A stretch of 64,000 nt of DNA. Origin: Laguncularia racemosa (Eukaryota > Streptophyta > Magnoliopsida > Myrtales > Combretaceae). The stretch lies in NCBI GenBank assembly GCA_037954665.1, contig JBBMOL010000057.1, positions 3,720,001-3,784,000 of the forward strand, read 5' to 3'. A program made the position numbers and the translations under genes. Of this stretch, positions 1-12,520 are shown in pieces; within the stretch, counting starts at the first letter, position 1; each line of letters begins with the position of its first letter. Below the pieces are notes generated by a model, which was not told where the DNA came from, did not search any database, and saw nothing but the letters and a program-made list of their open reading frames with translations.

Positions 1-69
1 GTCTAATAAAGAGGAAATTTTTTTTATTTAAGTGGTATGGTGAAATATTGTAGTATAGTAAAACATTAA

Positions 70-962
70 GAGCACGTTTAGTTGACCATAATAACAATTT
101 TATTACTGTCCTATTCCACATGAAATAGGAATTACGGTATTTACTTTACTTGCATCATGCAATATAAATTTGGAGCAAAAGTAAATAAATGGAATTAAAA
201 TTCGATTTGAGAAGCTTGGAATCACAGTTACTGATTACTGTAGAGAGAATTTCCCCAAATTACCTCCTTGTTTTTAAGTTGCCTCATATTTTTGTTACAC
301 TACAAACACGGATGGAGGAGAGAAAAGGACAAGTTGATGGATGAACTCCCAAATTTGTCTTCTATAAGTCGTGGTTGTTGTGCTTGGTGTTATGTCGTGT
401 GGTTGCAATGTTTGGTGTCCTCTCGTGTCTGTGGTGTGAGAAGCTAAATTTGGTGGTTACTATTTGGTGGGTTCACTATTCGTGGGTTCGTTGTTCATCA
501 GTTTACTGTTTCATAGGTTGGCTGTTGTGTCGCTGATAGTCATTCACTATTCAGTAGGTTCGTTGTTGTGTCTTCAATCGTCTTTCGCTGTTTAGTGGGT
601 GCACTATTCGTGTGTTCACTGGTTTTTTGTTGGGTTGCCCATCTTCACTATCTTCATTGGGTTTGTGTAGCAATCAACTTCGCTGGTTTAAACATCCTTT
701 GATAATGAATGGACTTGTTCATTTCTCCTCTTTGATGTTATGTAATTTTTTTTAACACTTCTTAATTATATAATAAGGCTATTTTAGATATTTTATTTTC
801 TATTCATGCCTTATTCGTTTTAAAAAACAATTAACTAAACAAGGTAATGCCTATTCCATTCTATCTAAGCAAATATCGTAATATCTTATTACACCTTCAT
901 TTCATTCCTAAGTAATCATAATTCTATTCCTCCTTATTCCATTTAGCGATGTAAACAAGCCG
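70..962. mobile_element. Possible Tourist/Harbinger-type MITE
   Basis: The ends look like weak terminal inverted repeats: gagcacgtttagttgacc on the left against cggcttgtttacatcgc on the complement of the right. TAA flanks both sides (67-69 and 963-965), as expected of PIF/Harbinger target duplications. The interior is AT-rich with a G/T-rich stretch around 400-680 built of loose repeats of 'ggttcactattcgtggg'. It has no transposase reading frame. The inverted-repeat match is imperfect, so this is a tentative call. Confidence 0.35.
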
Positions 963-965
963 TAA

Positions 966-2175
966 TGGTTCATGAACTTTTCTTAATAAAAAAGTGCTGT
1001 AATGTAATAGTTATGAGAATGAAATTAAATAAAGTTGTAATAAGATTGTCATTTGCTAATTTTGATTTTAATGATAGACATTTTATGGAAAACATTAACT
1101 CCAACATTAAATTTTTATTCATGAGTTTGAGTAATGAATTATTATTCTGTATTTTTTTGTAATAGGGATTCCTTATGAGATTTAGGCTTAAAACCCAAAT
1201 GCCATAAAAGCTCTTTTACAAGAAATAGGGTTATAATAGAATTAATGTTACAATAAAAGTAAATGGAAAAGCTTTTTAACTATAGAAGTATATATCTTAA
1301 AAAATGGGATAATGGAAAACTAGCAATGATAAATCATAAATAAATAAAAAATAAGTTGAAAGTTTAAGTTTTATGCATTAGATTTGAAAGGGTGTAAGGT
1401 CTAAAAGGAGGTGTATCTACTTAATTTTTATTGATTATGATACTGTGTATTTAGTGAGTCTATATCTACTCTTATGTAGAATTATTCCATATTATCAATT
1501 TTATAGCCAAATAATTCATTTTTAGTAGCTCATTATATTTGAAAACTTAAATTTCCAATTTTCAATATATAATGAATCATACATGTACATGTAAGTTTAT
1601 AGCTATAGTAGCATTTTAATTAATTGGTTTTGTAAATCAAATTTTACAATTTCACTTTGTCTAACTTTTGTAGTCTTGTCATAAATTTCAAGTTAAAATG
1701 GATAATGATTTATTAAAAACCCTAAATCAAATAGCTTGAAAAACTCTCTGTATATTCCCTTCATCCAAATTTACACGAGATGATGAAGTAAGAGAAATCA
1801 ACAAAGATATTATTGCAAAAAAAAAAAGCTTAACTAGTTATGATATTTAACAATATTGGATTTCGGATCTAAATTTAAATTACAATGATATTAAAAATTA
1901 AAATAATGATCATGGCATTAACTGTCTAATAAATGAATATCTAATGAGCAAGTTTTATACATTTCAAGATTTTAGACTTCTTATTTAATATATAATTAAG
2001 AAGATGCATTAGGAATTAAGAATTTTTGCATTAATGTTTGAAATTTCCAACAAATTATATGGGCAACACACTCTTTTTTTTAAAAAAAATACACAAATAT
2101 TGTACCCACAAAAATTATTCCAAAAATAAGTTTTAAAGTTGCAGGCTTAATTTACGATTTCTTTTTTTTTTTTTT
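966..2175. other. AT-rich intergenic DNA, no gene seen
   Basis: Stop-rich in all frames apart from short chance ORFs. I see no coding, RNA or repeat signal that I can support. Confidence 0.6.
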
Positions 2176-2822
2176 TCAAAATGTACAAAACTAAAGGCAC
2201 AGACTTGGTCTACACCTCCAGTGCAGTTTGTATTGAAGGCGTAGAAGTCGTTTGCGTTTTAAGGCAAATTGCTTAAAAGCGCAAACGACGTCCCCACCTT
2301 TAATGTAATTTTTTTTTTTACACTTCAACAAATAGAAACATAATAATTTTACCTTTACAAAAATACCAAATGGCAACATGATTTAATTTTAGTTATAATA
2401 TACTCAAATTAGTCTTTTTTTGATATATTATGGGCTTTATAACTCTAAACAAATAAAAAGTTATAACCCTTTAAAATTGTAAAAGCAAATCGTATAGTTT
2501 TTTTTTTCCAACTTTGAAATATCATAATTTTTTACTCGTTTGGAGTTATAAAACTTATAATATATCAAAAAAAGATTGATTTGAGTGTACTATAGATATG
2601 ACCAAACGCGTTGCCGTTTGCTTTTTTTATAAGGGTCAAATTGCTATGTTTTCAATTGCTGAAGTGTAAAAAAAAAAAAAAAAAGTTACAGTAAAGTTAT
2701 AGACAATGTCTATGCCTTCAAGCAATATGCTTGAGGGTGTGGATGAAGTTTGTGCTTTTAGTACAAATTATACTAAAGGTGTAAACTCGGTTTGTACCTT
2801 CAATTTTGCAAACTTTTGTAAC
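2176..2822. repeat. Large foldback (imperfect inverted repeat, arms about 300 bp)
   Basis: The left arm (about 2176-2480) pairs with the reverse complement of the right arm (about 2515-2822), around a centre near 2498. Clear paired blocks are the sequence around 2396-2470 with 2530-2605 (both carry ctttttttgatatatta), 2308-2390 with 2600-2685 (both ttacacttca), and outer blocks with caaaat/caaaag and tctacacc/tttacacc. Smaller hairpins lie inside the arms: 2247-2289 has a roughly 17-bp stem (gtcgtttgcgttttaag), and another is near 2716-2738. No transposase frame is present. It could be a foldback transposon, a MITE dimer or a hairpin small-RNA source. Confidence 0.7.
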
Positions 2823-4528
2823 ATTGAAGTCGCAAACCTCGTTCTTACCTTCGAAAACTATTTCAAGAATAATTATTTCTGGTATAATATTTACGATTTT
2901 TTAAAAAAATACAATTTTTTAGAGTGTTGTGTCAAATTATATTGCTGTCATAATACCACCAAATTAAGTATGGGATTTGAAAGTCTTTTTCATTTTGCTA
3001 AATTTTGTATTCAAATATACCTAAGATAAACATAAATGTTCAGGAAAGCATCCTTCCTTCTTGATGGACTTCATCATTTTGGAATACCAACAAGAGACAC
3101 ACTACAATGTCAAGGAGAAAATAATAGAAAAATGACATCTTTGATTTGATCTACACATGTGTTGAGTTGACTTCTTATTCATGTCGCACGATTGCCATAC
3201 TCTACAGCTTTACCTATGAACAAAGCAGTACTACACGCACCATGTCGAACACAGCAAGACCAACTTGGCTAATGTCTCGACAAGGCACTCGTTGGGGATG
3301 TGATGCCTTTTCTTTGCCTTTCATAGCGCTTGCATTATGCAATACGATAATGTTGGAAGTTGGGATAAAGATAGGCAAAAACATCGTAGAATGGGGATGG
3401 GAAGCCTATGAAAGGAATAAGTTTCATGAAGGGTGTTCCCAACATTTCATTTTTCATGGAACCAAATTTAAACTCTCTTTTTTTTAGGGAAATTGTAGAT
3501 GAAACTTAAATTTTAATTTCCATGTCAGTATAACTTTGAACTTAAAATCAATTTTATAAGTTATAATTATAACTAAATATTATAAGTTATAACCAAGACA
3601 AAATATTATCAATCAAAATTTACCAAAAGGTGTTTAGACCAATCTATGTAATCACTAACAAAAACCCACGCTGTCTCTTCTTCTTCTTTTCCTAAGGAAT
3701 ATAACGTTTGTTTCCATTATTCCATAATATTTCTCTTTCCTATGGTCGATTTCGACTCCATATATACAGAAAAACTAATACATAAGACAGAATTAGAAAC
3801 CCTAAATCCTAAATACATAAAGTGTGAGGTTGTATATTGCAATTTCCCTAAAAAGAAAGCTCAGTTTGAGATGAGCGAGAGAGATGAGAGGGCTTTTATC
3901 AACTAAAGAGGGGCAATGTCGGAGAAGTCGCACTTGTCGTACCAGGTTACCTCTTATAAAAATTTATTATTGAGGGAAAGTCTCGAATAAAGCAACCGAA
4001 AGGAGATTAACTTGTATTTTATAAGTTCTTTCAAGATTTCGCCCCTTTAAGATATAAATAATATAATACTTGCCTTGGAATAAAGTAAATTATAAATATA
4101 CATCTTATATTTCCTTTATATGTGTAAAACAAAACAAATATGTTTTTAAAATCTGAATTTAATTAGGACCTTACTCTGCATGAACCAAACACACCAAATG
4201 GTGGAAATATGTGTTTCAAAACTTTTTAATCGCGAAACTATACAAACAGCAAGTTTTTGTTCTGTAATTGCAAACGATAAGGGTTTTCTTTTTTTTTTTT
4301 CTTTTTTTAAACATATCACCGGGGTTGCAAATCGCAATGTCTATACCTATTCCTCTTTTTTAGTGGTATTTGCATAAATGTTGCTACAAAACTAACAGAC
4401 GTCCCATTTTTATTGACACACTTAAGAATATCCTTGATTTATTATTATTATTATTAACCCCTTCTTCGTAAGGAAAATGAAATTTCGAAAATTGCTAGAA
4501 ATTTTTTGAAGAGAAATGCGTGAGCAAT
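2823..4528. other. Intergenic, one unassigned 113-codon ORF at 3146-3487
   Basis: Mostly AT-rich. The plus-strand open frame at 3146-3487 is not recognisable, has no upstream gene structure that I can see, and may be chance or decayed transposon sequence. It is not called as a gene. Confidence 0.4.
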
Positions 4529-4740
4529 CTTGTATGTATAAAGTTGGCCTTTTGTGGGCCACAATGGAATAATTAATAATAATAATAAAAATGATTGTAG
4601 CCATCTTAAATGGACGGACTTGACCACACTGGTAGAAATTAAGAGGCTTGTATGGATAAAGTTGGCCATACTAGATAAGTTATGAAACGAAATAGCAAAA
4701 GCCATCTTAAATTGGCGAAGTTGACCAAAATGAAGATACA
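4529..4740. repeat. Degenerate two-copy direct repeat, period about 118 bp
   Basis: Copies start at 4529 and 4647. Both begin with cttgtatg(t/g)ataaagttggcc and share gccatcttaaa-tgg further on, followed by a 'gacttgacca'/'aagttgacca' block. The copies differ by many substitutions and indels, so the duplication is old. Short minus-strand open frames across it are not convincing genes. Confidence 0.5.
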
Positions 4741-6735
4741 AAAGTTTATAAATCACATCTTTGCTAAATTAAGCAATTTTAATAGAAGGCTTAAGTCTTC
4801 CTTTACATCATTAATAAAACTTACGAATATTACCGGTCTATACATTGTACTCAACGATGAAACAGTTAGTTGCCCACAAGTCACTTGGCCTTCGGCAAAT
4901 ATATCACAAAGCCATCACACCCAATTCTTCGGGGCGTAATAGAATAGTTGAAGTTTATCAATAAACTAGGTTAATAACTATACCTTATATCTTCTTTCTT
5001 ATAGGTTATATGGAATGAAATTAATATCTATCCAACTTAATACACACGTGTTGAGTGTATTTGACTCTGAGGCTAAGATATATATATATATAGACAAGCA
5101 ATCATGCCTTATAAGGGGGTGTAATTCTTGAGTGATATGAATTTTGGTTAAGCACTAAGACGATTATATATGGCCTAGTAAGTCACATATACGAGGGAAT
5201 TGCAACTAATACATGTTAATTAAGCAGAATTGAAATTGTAATAGGTCAAATTAGTAGAATGAGATGTTGACTCAAACATTACAACAAACTATGCATCTAA
5301 TGGCATGATATGAGTGATGAACCTAGCATGAAACAATTTTTGTGATGGTTGTACAGCCCTGGATTGTCCCCAAAATTGCTATAGTGGCAATCTAGATTAA
5401 ATGACCCTTCACAATAAATTCCATGTAAATATATATGTATTGTAAGAGTCCGAATTACTCCAAATCTTAGAATGGTAAAATTGTGTTACTTATTACAGCT
5501 AAATATAACCTAAATGAATATTTGTTGCATTTAGTTAAAAATAACTTATATGTATGAATTAGTTTAGCACTCCAACATATGTGTTGCAATATGGTTCTTG
5601 TTGGGCTTTCTGCTCACCCATTTTAGGAACAATATTTATAAGTGAGGGGCGATAAGAAATGAAGATTTGGAGAGCCAAGTACTCAAGCCTTACATATTCC
5701 TATAAAGGTAGGAATATGTGGTGAACTTGCCATACCCTTTGAGTTCCAGGCATGGCAATGCAATAAGAAATGACTTATCCCTAAACTATCCAAATTCATA
5801 ATAGAAACACCAAGGCTTAGTAACTAAAGCCCTAGAACTCGAAAAATATGAAAATAACAAATTATTGAGGTAAATTCCATTTTATCTATGGATCAAGAAT
5901 TTTTAAATTATAAACAGTGAATAGGTTAATAAAATATAAGAAAAAAAATTATATTCATAGAAAAGATCACTTTTGAACCTTAAATGGTAAATAACATTTT
6001 GATAGTAAGATAGATAATCAATTATAAGGATTTCATGTAGAAGCATAAATAAATTAAAGAAATTAAATTCTAAAAAATTGATGGAAACTCCATTAGATAT
6101 AAGATTTGAATTTTACATGCTAACTGTATGAATATAAGAACCAATTATAACAAGAATTACTTTTAAACTATAAGATAATACAATCTTAATAGTCTTACTT
6201 AAATATATATTAGATTTTCTTATAATATCATAAACTAAACCCTAAAATGAAAGCTTAGAATAAATAAGAGCAATTAGAATCAAAATAAAGTTAGAAGGAA
6301 ACATAAATAGGCTTACCTGGTTAGCTACCCTTCTTAACTATTTGGTTGCAATCAAGTTTAGGTAGACCATTCTACTTCCCTAATCGGCTTTATCAACGCA
6401 ATTTGTGAACCAAACAATCCCTTTTATGATTTAAATCAAATAGTTTGATAATTATTAAAATAAAGGATTAGTTAAAGTTAGGATACACTTATGGATAAGA
6501 ATGAACAAATTAAAAGGAATTACGAGTTAGGTCATTTCAATTATTATTATAGGAATATTATGAAGATAAATGAAACAAGTAACAGTTTTTAAGAAAAACA
6601 AATGTAAATAACTATACTATTATGTGTTATTTATGCTTGTAAGAATAAAATAAAAATAATAATATTTGTATGCTGATTGTATCTATGCTTAAATGTTGTG
6701 ATTTGGGAATAGGCTACCCATAATGGGACATACCT
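4741..6735. other. AT-rich intergenic DNA, no gene seen
   Basis: No supported gene. The stretch lies immediately downstream (in minus orientation) of the retroelement ORF1 described next. A gag gene would be expected here but is absent, so the element appears cut off near 6730. Confidence 0.5.
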
Positions 6736-8262
6736 CTATTTCCTAGTTCTCTTCGTCTTCTGCTGCGTAGGCGCCAGTTTTCCGTTGATGACAGCTTCCA
6801 ACTCTCTGACTCTGGCCTGGGTCTTTTCCAGCTGAGCTTCCAAAGCCTTGTTTCTTTGATCAGATTCCTTGAATCAGCCTTTCCAAATATCCTTTTTATA
6901 GTCTGCAGCCTCAAAATACACTTCCATTCAAGCCCTGACTTGCTCCAAATAGGTTTTCAGCTCTGGGTTTACCTCGTCTAGCTTGGGTTGGGTGATATAT
7001 GGGACCCGGCATGCCCTTTCCCCTGTCTAGTATAGCTGGTGGATTACGAAATCCCTGGTAGTTCGGTGCTTGCCCACTTCGCCATCCAGCTCTCCGAGGT
7101 CCACATTAGGACTCTCAATTTGGGCCTCCCATAGTGCTTTGACCTCTGCCAGCTTGGCAAACTTCTCAGCTACTAGTAAGTTCGGGTCTTGATACTCAAA
7201 TGTGATTGCTTCTAGTAAAGGCTGATAAACTATGTCTTGAATAGTACTGAACTGGTGGACCACTGAGTTGGGATGATAACCTATACATCCGCTGATACAG
7301 ATTAGAGGCACGGCTTGAAAGTTACTACAGGTTAAGATAACTTTGTCGCGGCAACTCCATCTAGTTGTCTACAAAATGTCGTTGGCACTGAAACTTTTAA
7401 GCACTTTTACCTAACTGTGGCTAGTAAGGTCGTCGAGCAGCTTTATCTTCTCTACGCATGAGTCTACGAGGTCCACTTGTTGAGCCAAAATTTTCCGAAC
7501 CAAATTCAGCCCAAAACACTTGAGGTGGCTTACAAACCAAATCAAGATAAGTTTGATGTTCGAGCAGAGGATCCCGTGGCCCTTTCTCTTGACGAAGTTT
7601 AAGTTCCGAATTTATTTAGCCAGTAGAGCCGGGATGTAAGATTTTCCTTCTAAGAATTGGGCCACCAGTTCTACGACTAGGTAATGGACATAAAAGGTTC
7701 TGGTAGGGAAGAGTATGGTGGCAAAGGCGGTCAGGATGAAAGCACTCACCCTCCTTTGTCTATAACTCTTGGGGTCCCCACACAATATGTCTTTCCTGTC
7801 CCCATTATCTTCTCTAGCTATGAACCAGGCTTCTAACTCGTCCATCCGTATGCAGTATCTGTTACAGTTTGCTAAGGCTTTGTTGATCGCTGTCTTGCGG
7901 ATACCCAGAAGTTTGCTGAAGATACCGGCTGGCCCGGCCTCAATATATGGTACATATACTTTGTTGGTTAGTGTTAGAGCTTGTAGAAGTTGGGTGTACT
8001 CTTCCAGAGTGGGAGTGATCTCATGTGGCCCAATGAAGAAAGCTACGAGCTCTATTTCCCATAGATGGAGCATGGCCTATACAAAAGGTAAGTTCATCTC
8101 CATCTTCATTAGTGAGAGGATGGGCCCTATCTTTTGCTGAATGAAGGCCTGCTCTTCTGGGTTGTACAGAGTGAACCAGTGGTCCAACACCAATTTTGGG
8201 TTCAAAGGTTTGCATACTCGGATCTCTTTGTGGAGGAGGCGGTCAATTGTGGAACTAGCCAT
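6736..8262 (-). pseudogene. Tat/Ogre-type extra ORF1, DUF7745/plant-mobile-domain-like, decayed
   Basis: On the minus strand a single reading frame of 508 codons runs from the ATG at 8262 to the stop at 6736 without any frameshift. It is broken by seven internal stop codons (for example at 8077-8079, 7612-7614 and 7027-7029). The N-terminal half carries ITPTLEEYTQLLQ and ELVAFFIGPHEI, which I associate with the DUF7745 proteins found next to plant retrotransposons. The C-terminal end (KALEAQLEKTQARVRELEAV, near 6770-6840) is heptad-like, probably a coiled coil. It lies 510 bp downstream of a primer-binding site and LTR on the same strand. That is where Ogre-type elements carry their function-unknown ORF1, ahead of gag. 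The domain name is from memory of the family; the reading frame and context are seen directly. Confidence 0.7.
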
Positions 8263-8771
8263 CTATTACAACAAAAATTTCTAATTACAAAAAGAACTAT
8301 GTTACAATGATAGCATTACAGGGAAATGCATCTAAACTCCATGAACAAAATAAAAGTATTACATAAACAATCAATTGTTAGCCCATGATGTTGTGTATGC
8401 AGATAGGTAGGTTCTAATAGGTCCCCAAGCTCTATAGCTTCCCACATTCTCGGAGAAATGGATCTCAGGCCATATCGAAGCATTGGGTGAGGTAGCTTAA
8501 TCAGTCCCGAATGGTGATCATATCACTTCACTCGAAATCTACACAATGGCCCGCCGTCTTAGGGTCTTAAGACAGTCCAGGTTTAACCGTATCTACCACA
8601 CAGTTACATGCATGTAGACTTGAAGGTAAATAACTGCTTAAAGGTAAATAACTGAATCCCAAACTTAAGCAAATCCCTGAAAAGTTAGCAGTGGTATAAC
8701 AAACCAAAAAGGCATTTCTCGAAAGAGTGATTTAAAGAGATTCAGGTGGCTAGCCTACTAGAGAGATTTCG
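8263..8771 (-). other. Retroelement leader between primer site and ORF1
   Basis: Non-coding 5' leader of the minus-strand Tat-like element. No separate gene is visible. Small direct repeats (aaggtaaataactg at about 8622-8653) are present. Confidence 0.5.
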
Positions 8772-8789
8772 TCCCTAGTGGAGTCGCCA
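8772..8789 (-). other. Primer-binding site, Tat/Ogre-like
   Basis: Read on the minus strand this is TGGCGACTCCACTAGGGA, beginning with the TGG that pairs to a tRNA CCA end. It directly follows the end of the LTR and resembles the primer site I know from Ogre/Tat elements, usually assigned to tRNA-Arg. It fixes the orientation of the LTR and ORF1. Confidence 0.65.
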
Positions 8790-8790
8790 T

Positions 8791-10746
8791 CCCGTCGAGT
8801 CTAATTTTTTATTTTCCATTCCTAATCCGATCTATACTAGACTCTATGCTTATCTAATGTAGACCCTCGATTTGAGTTAGGAATTTCATTTTCATTTTAG
8901 AGTTGCCACCCAACTGTGATAGGGAAAGATTGAATTGGGACTAATTGAGCAGATTAATCCTAATTTGGACAACTAGTCGTCGTGACTTCCTTTTTCATTT
9001 TTGTGAAAAGAAGAAAGGAAAAACCAGAGTTTCTAGATTCGGAGGCTAACCTATTAAAACCTTAAGGTTACCATCCTATTTTCCTAAAATCTAAACCGTA
9101 TCCAAACGTCTTTTATTTTATTTTTGTTGTCTTTTTATTGTGTTTTTGAGTAAGTTATTCTAAGAAAATCATTTTCGATTTTTTTTAGAGTTACCCCAAA
9201 TGGATGCTTACGTATTTGCTAATTAGGATCAAACGGGTTGTAGTTCGCTTTTCCTAAAAAAAACTTTAGTGTGTTTGTGATTTTTAGTTACGAAATTTCT
9301 TTTGGTTTACATTTTTATTATTTTAGTATTTTTTGGAAAAAAAATCTAAGCTTAAACTTGATTATTTTATTTTATTTTATTTTTAAAAAAATTAATTTAA
9401 GGAAAAACCAATTTTGGATTTATTTAAAAAAAGGATTTTTCTAAGTGATAAAAATTATTTTATTTCCCTATTTTTCGACTCACCTCTATTATTATTATTT
9501 TTTATTAATTTTTTATTGAAAGGTTATCTCTTATATTATTTATCTACCCTAAACTAAAATCTAATTTTTATATATTTTTATCATTTTCATTTTTTTATAT
9601 TTTTATATTTTTATAATTTATTATTATTATCATTATTATTTTATTTTTTTATCATTATTTTCTATTATTCTCCCTAAATTAAATCCTAAAAAAAGACTAA
9701 TCTAAATTCTAATATTTTTTAATTATAAATAACAAATAGATAAATAAATAAAACAACTAACTAAATAAATAAGATATAATAAAAAAATAAAAAAATTCGA
9801 CTTACCTGGCGGGTCAGGTCAGATCAATCGATCACGGCGGTTGGGGGTGCTCGTTGATGGAGTTCCAGCGGCCTTTTAAAGCGGTTGAGGTGTCGTTTCC
9901 TAGGTTTTTGGGGGTGTAGAACTTAACCATAGCGGTGGATTTCTCCAAAAACGCCTCCCAATGGCAGTTCGATGCTCAATTGAAGGTTGCGGCTTAGGAA
10001 CTCCAGCGAAGCTTCAATTTTCTCTCTTTTCCTCACTTCCGATCCGTCCCTCTGCTTCCTCCCTTATAGACGCTCAAAAGCCCCTCTGGATAAGCTTAAA
10101 TCCTTGATTCGAATAAATCTGAATTTTTCTGTTTTTTAGATTTGATTTTATCCAACAAATTTGATGCCGGTTTATTGTAATCTTGTGATTTATCTGAATA
10201 ATTCGGTTTTAGATTGATCGAAATCCAAAAAGATTTGGAGAAATCCCTCATTTTCGGCCTCGTCGGACTTCTGCCGGATTTTTCTCTGACTGGGCTTGAG
10301 GAAGAAGATGATCACGTGCGAGGCACGTGCCTTCTCTCGGCCAATCGCTTGCTGCCACATGGCAGCTTTAGGGGAAAAGAAGGAAAAAATTTGCAAAGCG
10401 CACTCGAGGGGATTCGAACTCGGGACCTTAGGCCTTTCGTGCGTTTTCGGGCAAACATGCGAACCAGCTGAGCTGGCTTAATTCTCAGTTTTTATTTATT
10501 ATGCAAATTGTATATATGTATTGTATTTTTTATTTTTTTTTATTATTTTGAAATTCTGAAAATTTGTAAAAATTATTTAACTCATTTTCTTATTATTTCT
10601 ACAATTATTTTCCAAAATTGATGTATTTTTCCTATTTATTTTATTTTTTTGAATGTTTTTCCTATTTTTTGCTAAATTAGAAAAAAAATGGGAAAAATTG
10701 ATAATAGAGTATTATTGATTATTAGGGCAAAAATGGGGTGTTTACA
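8791..10746 (-). mobile_element. LTR of Tat/Ogre-like element (5' LTR, minus strand)
   Basis: On the minus strand it starts TGTAAACACCCCATTTTTGC at 10746 and ends just before the primer site. It is homologous along its length to the plus-strand LTR at 13206-14996. Both start TGTA(A/G)A(C/A)ACCCCATTTTTGCC, carry a (G/A)GGTGGC(A/G)ACTC block about 150 bp before the end, and finish with AAAAATTAGACTCGA. It is about 1.96 kb long. Most of it is very AT-rich, but 9800-10100 is G+C-richer. No clear 3' CA is seen, so the inner boundary may be off by a few bases. Confidence 0.7.
10402..10478 (-). other. tRNA-like A-box/B-box segment inside the LTR
   Basis: On the minus strand there is an A-box-like AGCTCAGCTGG (10464-10474) and, about 50 bp on, a perfect B-box match GTTCGAATC (10411-10419) within GGTCCCGAGTTCGAATCCCC. 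These are the two internal RNA polymerase III promoter blocks of tRNA genes. There is no complete acceptor stem or believable anticodon arm, so it is not called a tRNA gene. The plus-strand sister LTR keeps a degenerate version at 13490-13540, at the same distance from the LTR start. Confidence 0.5.
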
Positions 10747-11930
10747 CGTTGAAAATGCTAAAAAGAATGACAAAAAAACACTCAGAAGGTTGGTAAGTCA
10801 TTTATTATTAAGTGGGTCTACACTTTATAGAAGATCATTTGACACTACGTTGTTAAGATGTATAGACAAAGAAGAGGCAAATAAGCTAATAAAAGAAATA
10901 CACAAAGGGGTATGTAGCCCCCGCATGAATGGACATATGCTCGCTTGGAAGATCATGATGATGGGCTACTATTGGTTAACAATGGAATCAGATTGCATTA
11001 AATATGTAAGACATTGCCACTTGTGCCAAGTTTATGCCAACAAGATAAATGCTCCACCTCAAGAGCTCCATTCACTTTCTGCACCATGGCTTTTCTCTAT
11101 GTGAAGAATCGACATTATTGGACCAATCACCCCAAAGGCATCCAATGGCCTTAGGTTTATACTGGTAGCCATTGATTATTTCACCAAGTGGGTTGAAGCC
11201 TCATCATATGCTAACGTCACTAAAGGGATGGTAGCCCAATTCATGAAAAAAGATATAATAGCTCGGTATGGAGTTCCTGAATCAATCATCACTGATAATG
11301 GCACCAATCTCAACAACAAGTTGATGATGGAATTATGCCAACAGTTTAAGATAAATCACAGAAACTCAACTCCATACCAACCATAAATGAACAAAGCAAT
11401 GGAAGCAGCTAACAAGAACATTAAGAGAATTGTTGAGAAAACAGTTATCACTTACAAAGATTGGCACGAGTTGCTACCCTTTGCACTCATGGCTTGTAAA
11501 ACCTCCATTTGAACATCCATTAGAGTTACTCCCTACTCCTTGGTGTATGGTGTCGAGGCAGTATCCTATCCTTCAAGGTCTTATTAGAGATATAACTAGA
11601 TGAAGGTGACTGGATGAAGAAAAGGATTGATAAGTTAAACTTGATTGATGAAAGGAGACTCGTGGCATTATGCCATGGTCAATGCTACCAACAAAGATGG
11701 CTCGAGCATTTAACAAAAAAATGCTACCACAATGTTTTAAGGAAGATGACTTGGTACTAATGAAGGTTCTACCTAATATATAAGATCCAAGAGGCAAATT
11801 CATGCCAAATTATGAGGGTTTATATGTTGTGAAAAGGGTATTATCAAGTGGGGCATTAATATTAGCTCAAATGAATGGTCTAAATTGAAAAGACCCCATA
11901 AATGCATATGCGATTAAGATGTACTATTTC
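10747..11930 (+). pseudogene. Tat-like Ty3/gypsy pol fragment: H2C2 zinc domain and integrase
   Basis: The first open stretch (10740-11104) holds the zinc-binding region of integrase (MGYYWLTMESDCIKYVRHCH, then LCQVYANKINAPP). The core follows from about 11105 to 11560 in the same sense. The acidic triad is visible: RIDIIGPI, IITDNGTN and MEAANKN. FTKWVEA and YKDWHELLPFAL are typical of the Tat/Athila group. Stops replace the residue after FSM at 11102 and several others, and the frame shifts after about 11560. Protease, reverse transcriptase and RNase H are missing because the fragment begins right at the foreign minus-strand LTR end at 10746. It is not functional. Confidence 0.85.
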
Positions 11931-12520
11931 TAAACAAGATTAATAAAATTTTTGCTAAAGGTTCATGAATGCTAGCAATCGTTAAAACTTTGTAGTTTAG
12001 TTTTCATTTTCTATAAGTAAAGTCGATATCCCTTGGTAGTCATCGAACGTTGGAGTAACCATTGACCAACCACCATACCAATAAATTCTTACTTCACTCT
12101 CCTATCTTATCTACATTCTGCTCCATACACAAGAGAAACATGACTAATAGACAATGGTGAACTTGTAAAACTCATTAAATATTGTATTATGATCTCACCT
12201 TTCTCAAACAGCAAGTTTGGTGTTGTTTCAAGATATGGCCAAAATCATAGGAGCTAAATTTGCAGAAAAACAGAAAAATTTTAGAAGAATGTTTACATCA
12301 AAATTTTCTACTCAAGTCAAGATGAAGACAAATATGTGAAGATTAGACTATCATGAGGCTTTGGTTGTTTGGTTATTATCAATGGGACCGGGTAGGTATC
12401 TGTGTTTTAAAATAAATTAAAATAAAAATAATAACAATAATAATAAAAGAGAAGGGTCATCTTTCATCTTATAAAATGTTTCTTCCAACCATTCCACTAG
12501 GCTCACAATGATAAGTCACT
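11931..12520 (+). other. 3' untranslated part of the Tat-like element
   Basis: Non-coding sequence between the decayed pol and the tandem array. Nothing else is recognised. Confidence 0.5.

Noticed and set aside
3146..3487. 113-codon ORF as a gene
   Set aside because: No recognisable domain, no promoter signal, and surrounded by stop-rich AT DNA.
7769..8140. 123-codon plus-strand ORF
   Set aside because: Shadow of the minus-strand DUF7745-like ORF1.
10402..10478. Functional tRNA gene on the minus strand
   Set aside because: A and B boxes are present but there is no paired acceptor stem or credible anticodon arm, and it lies within an LTR.
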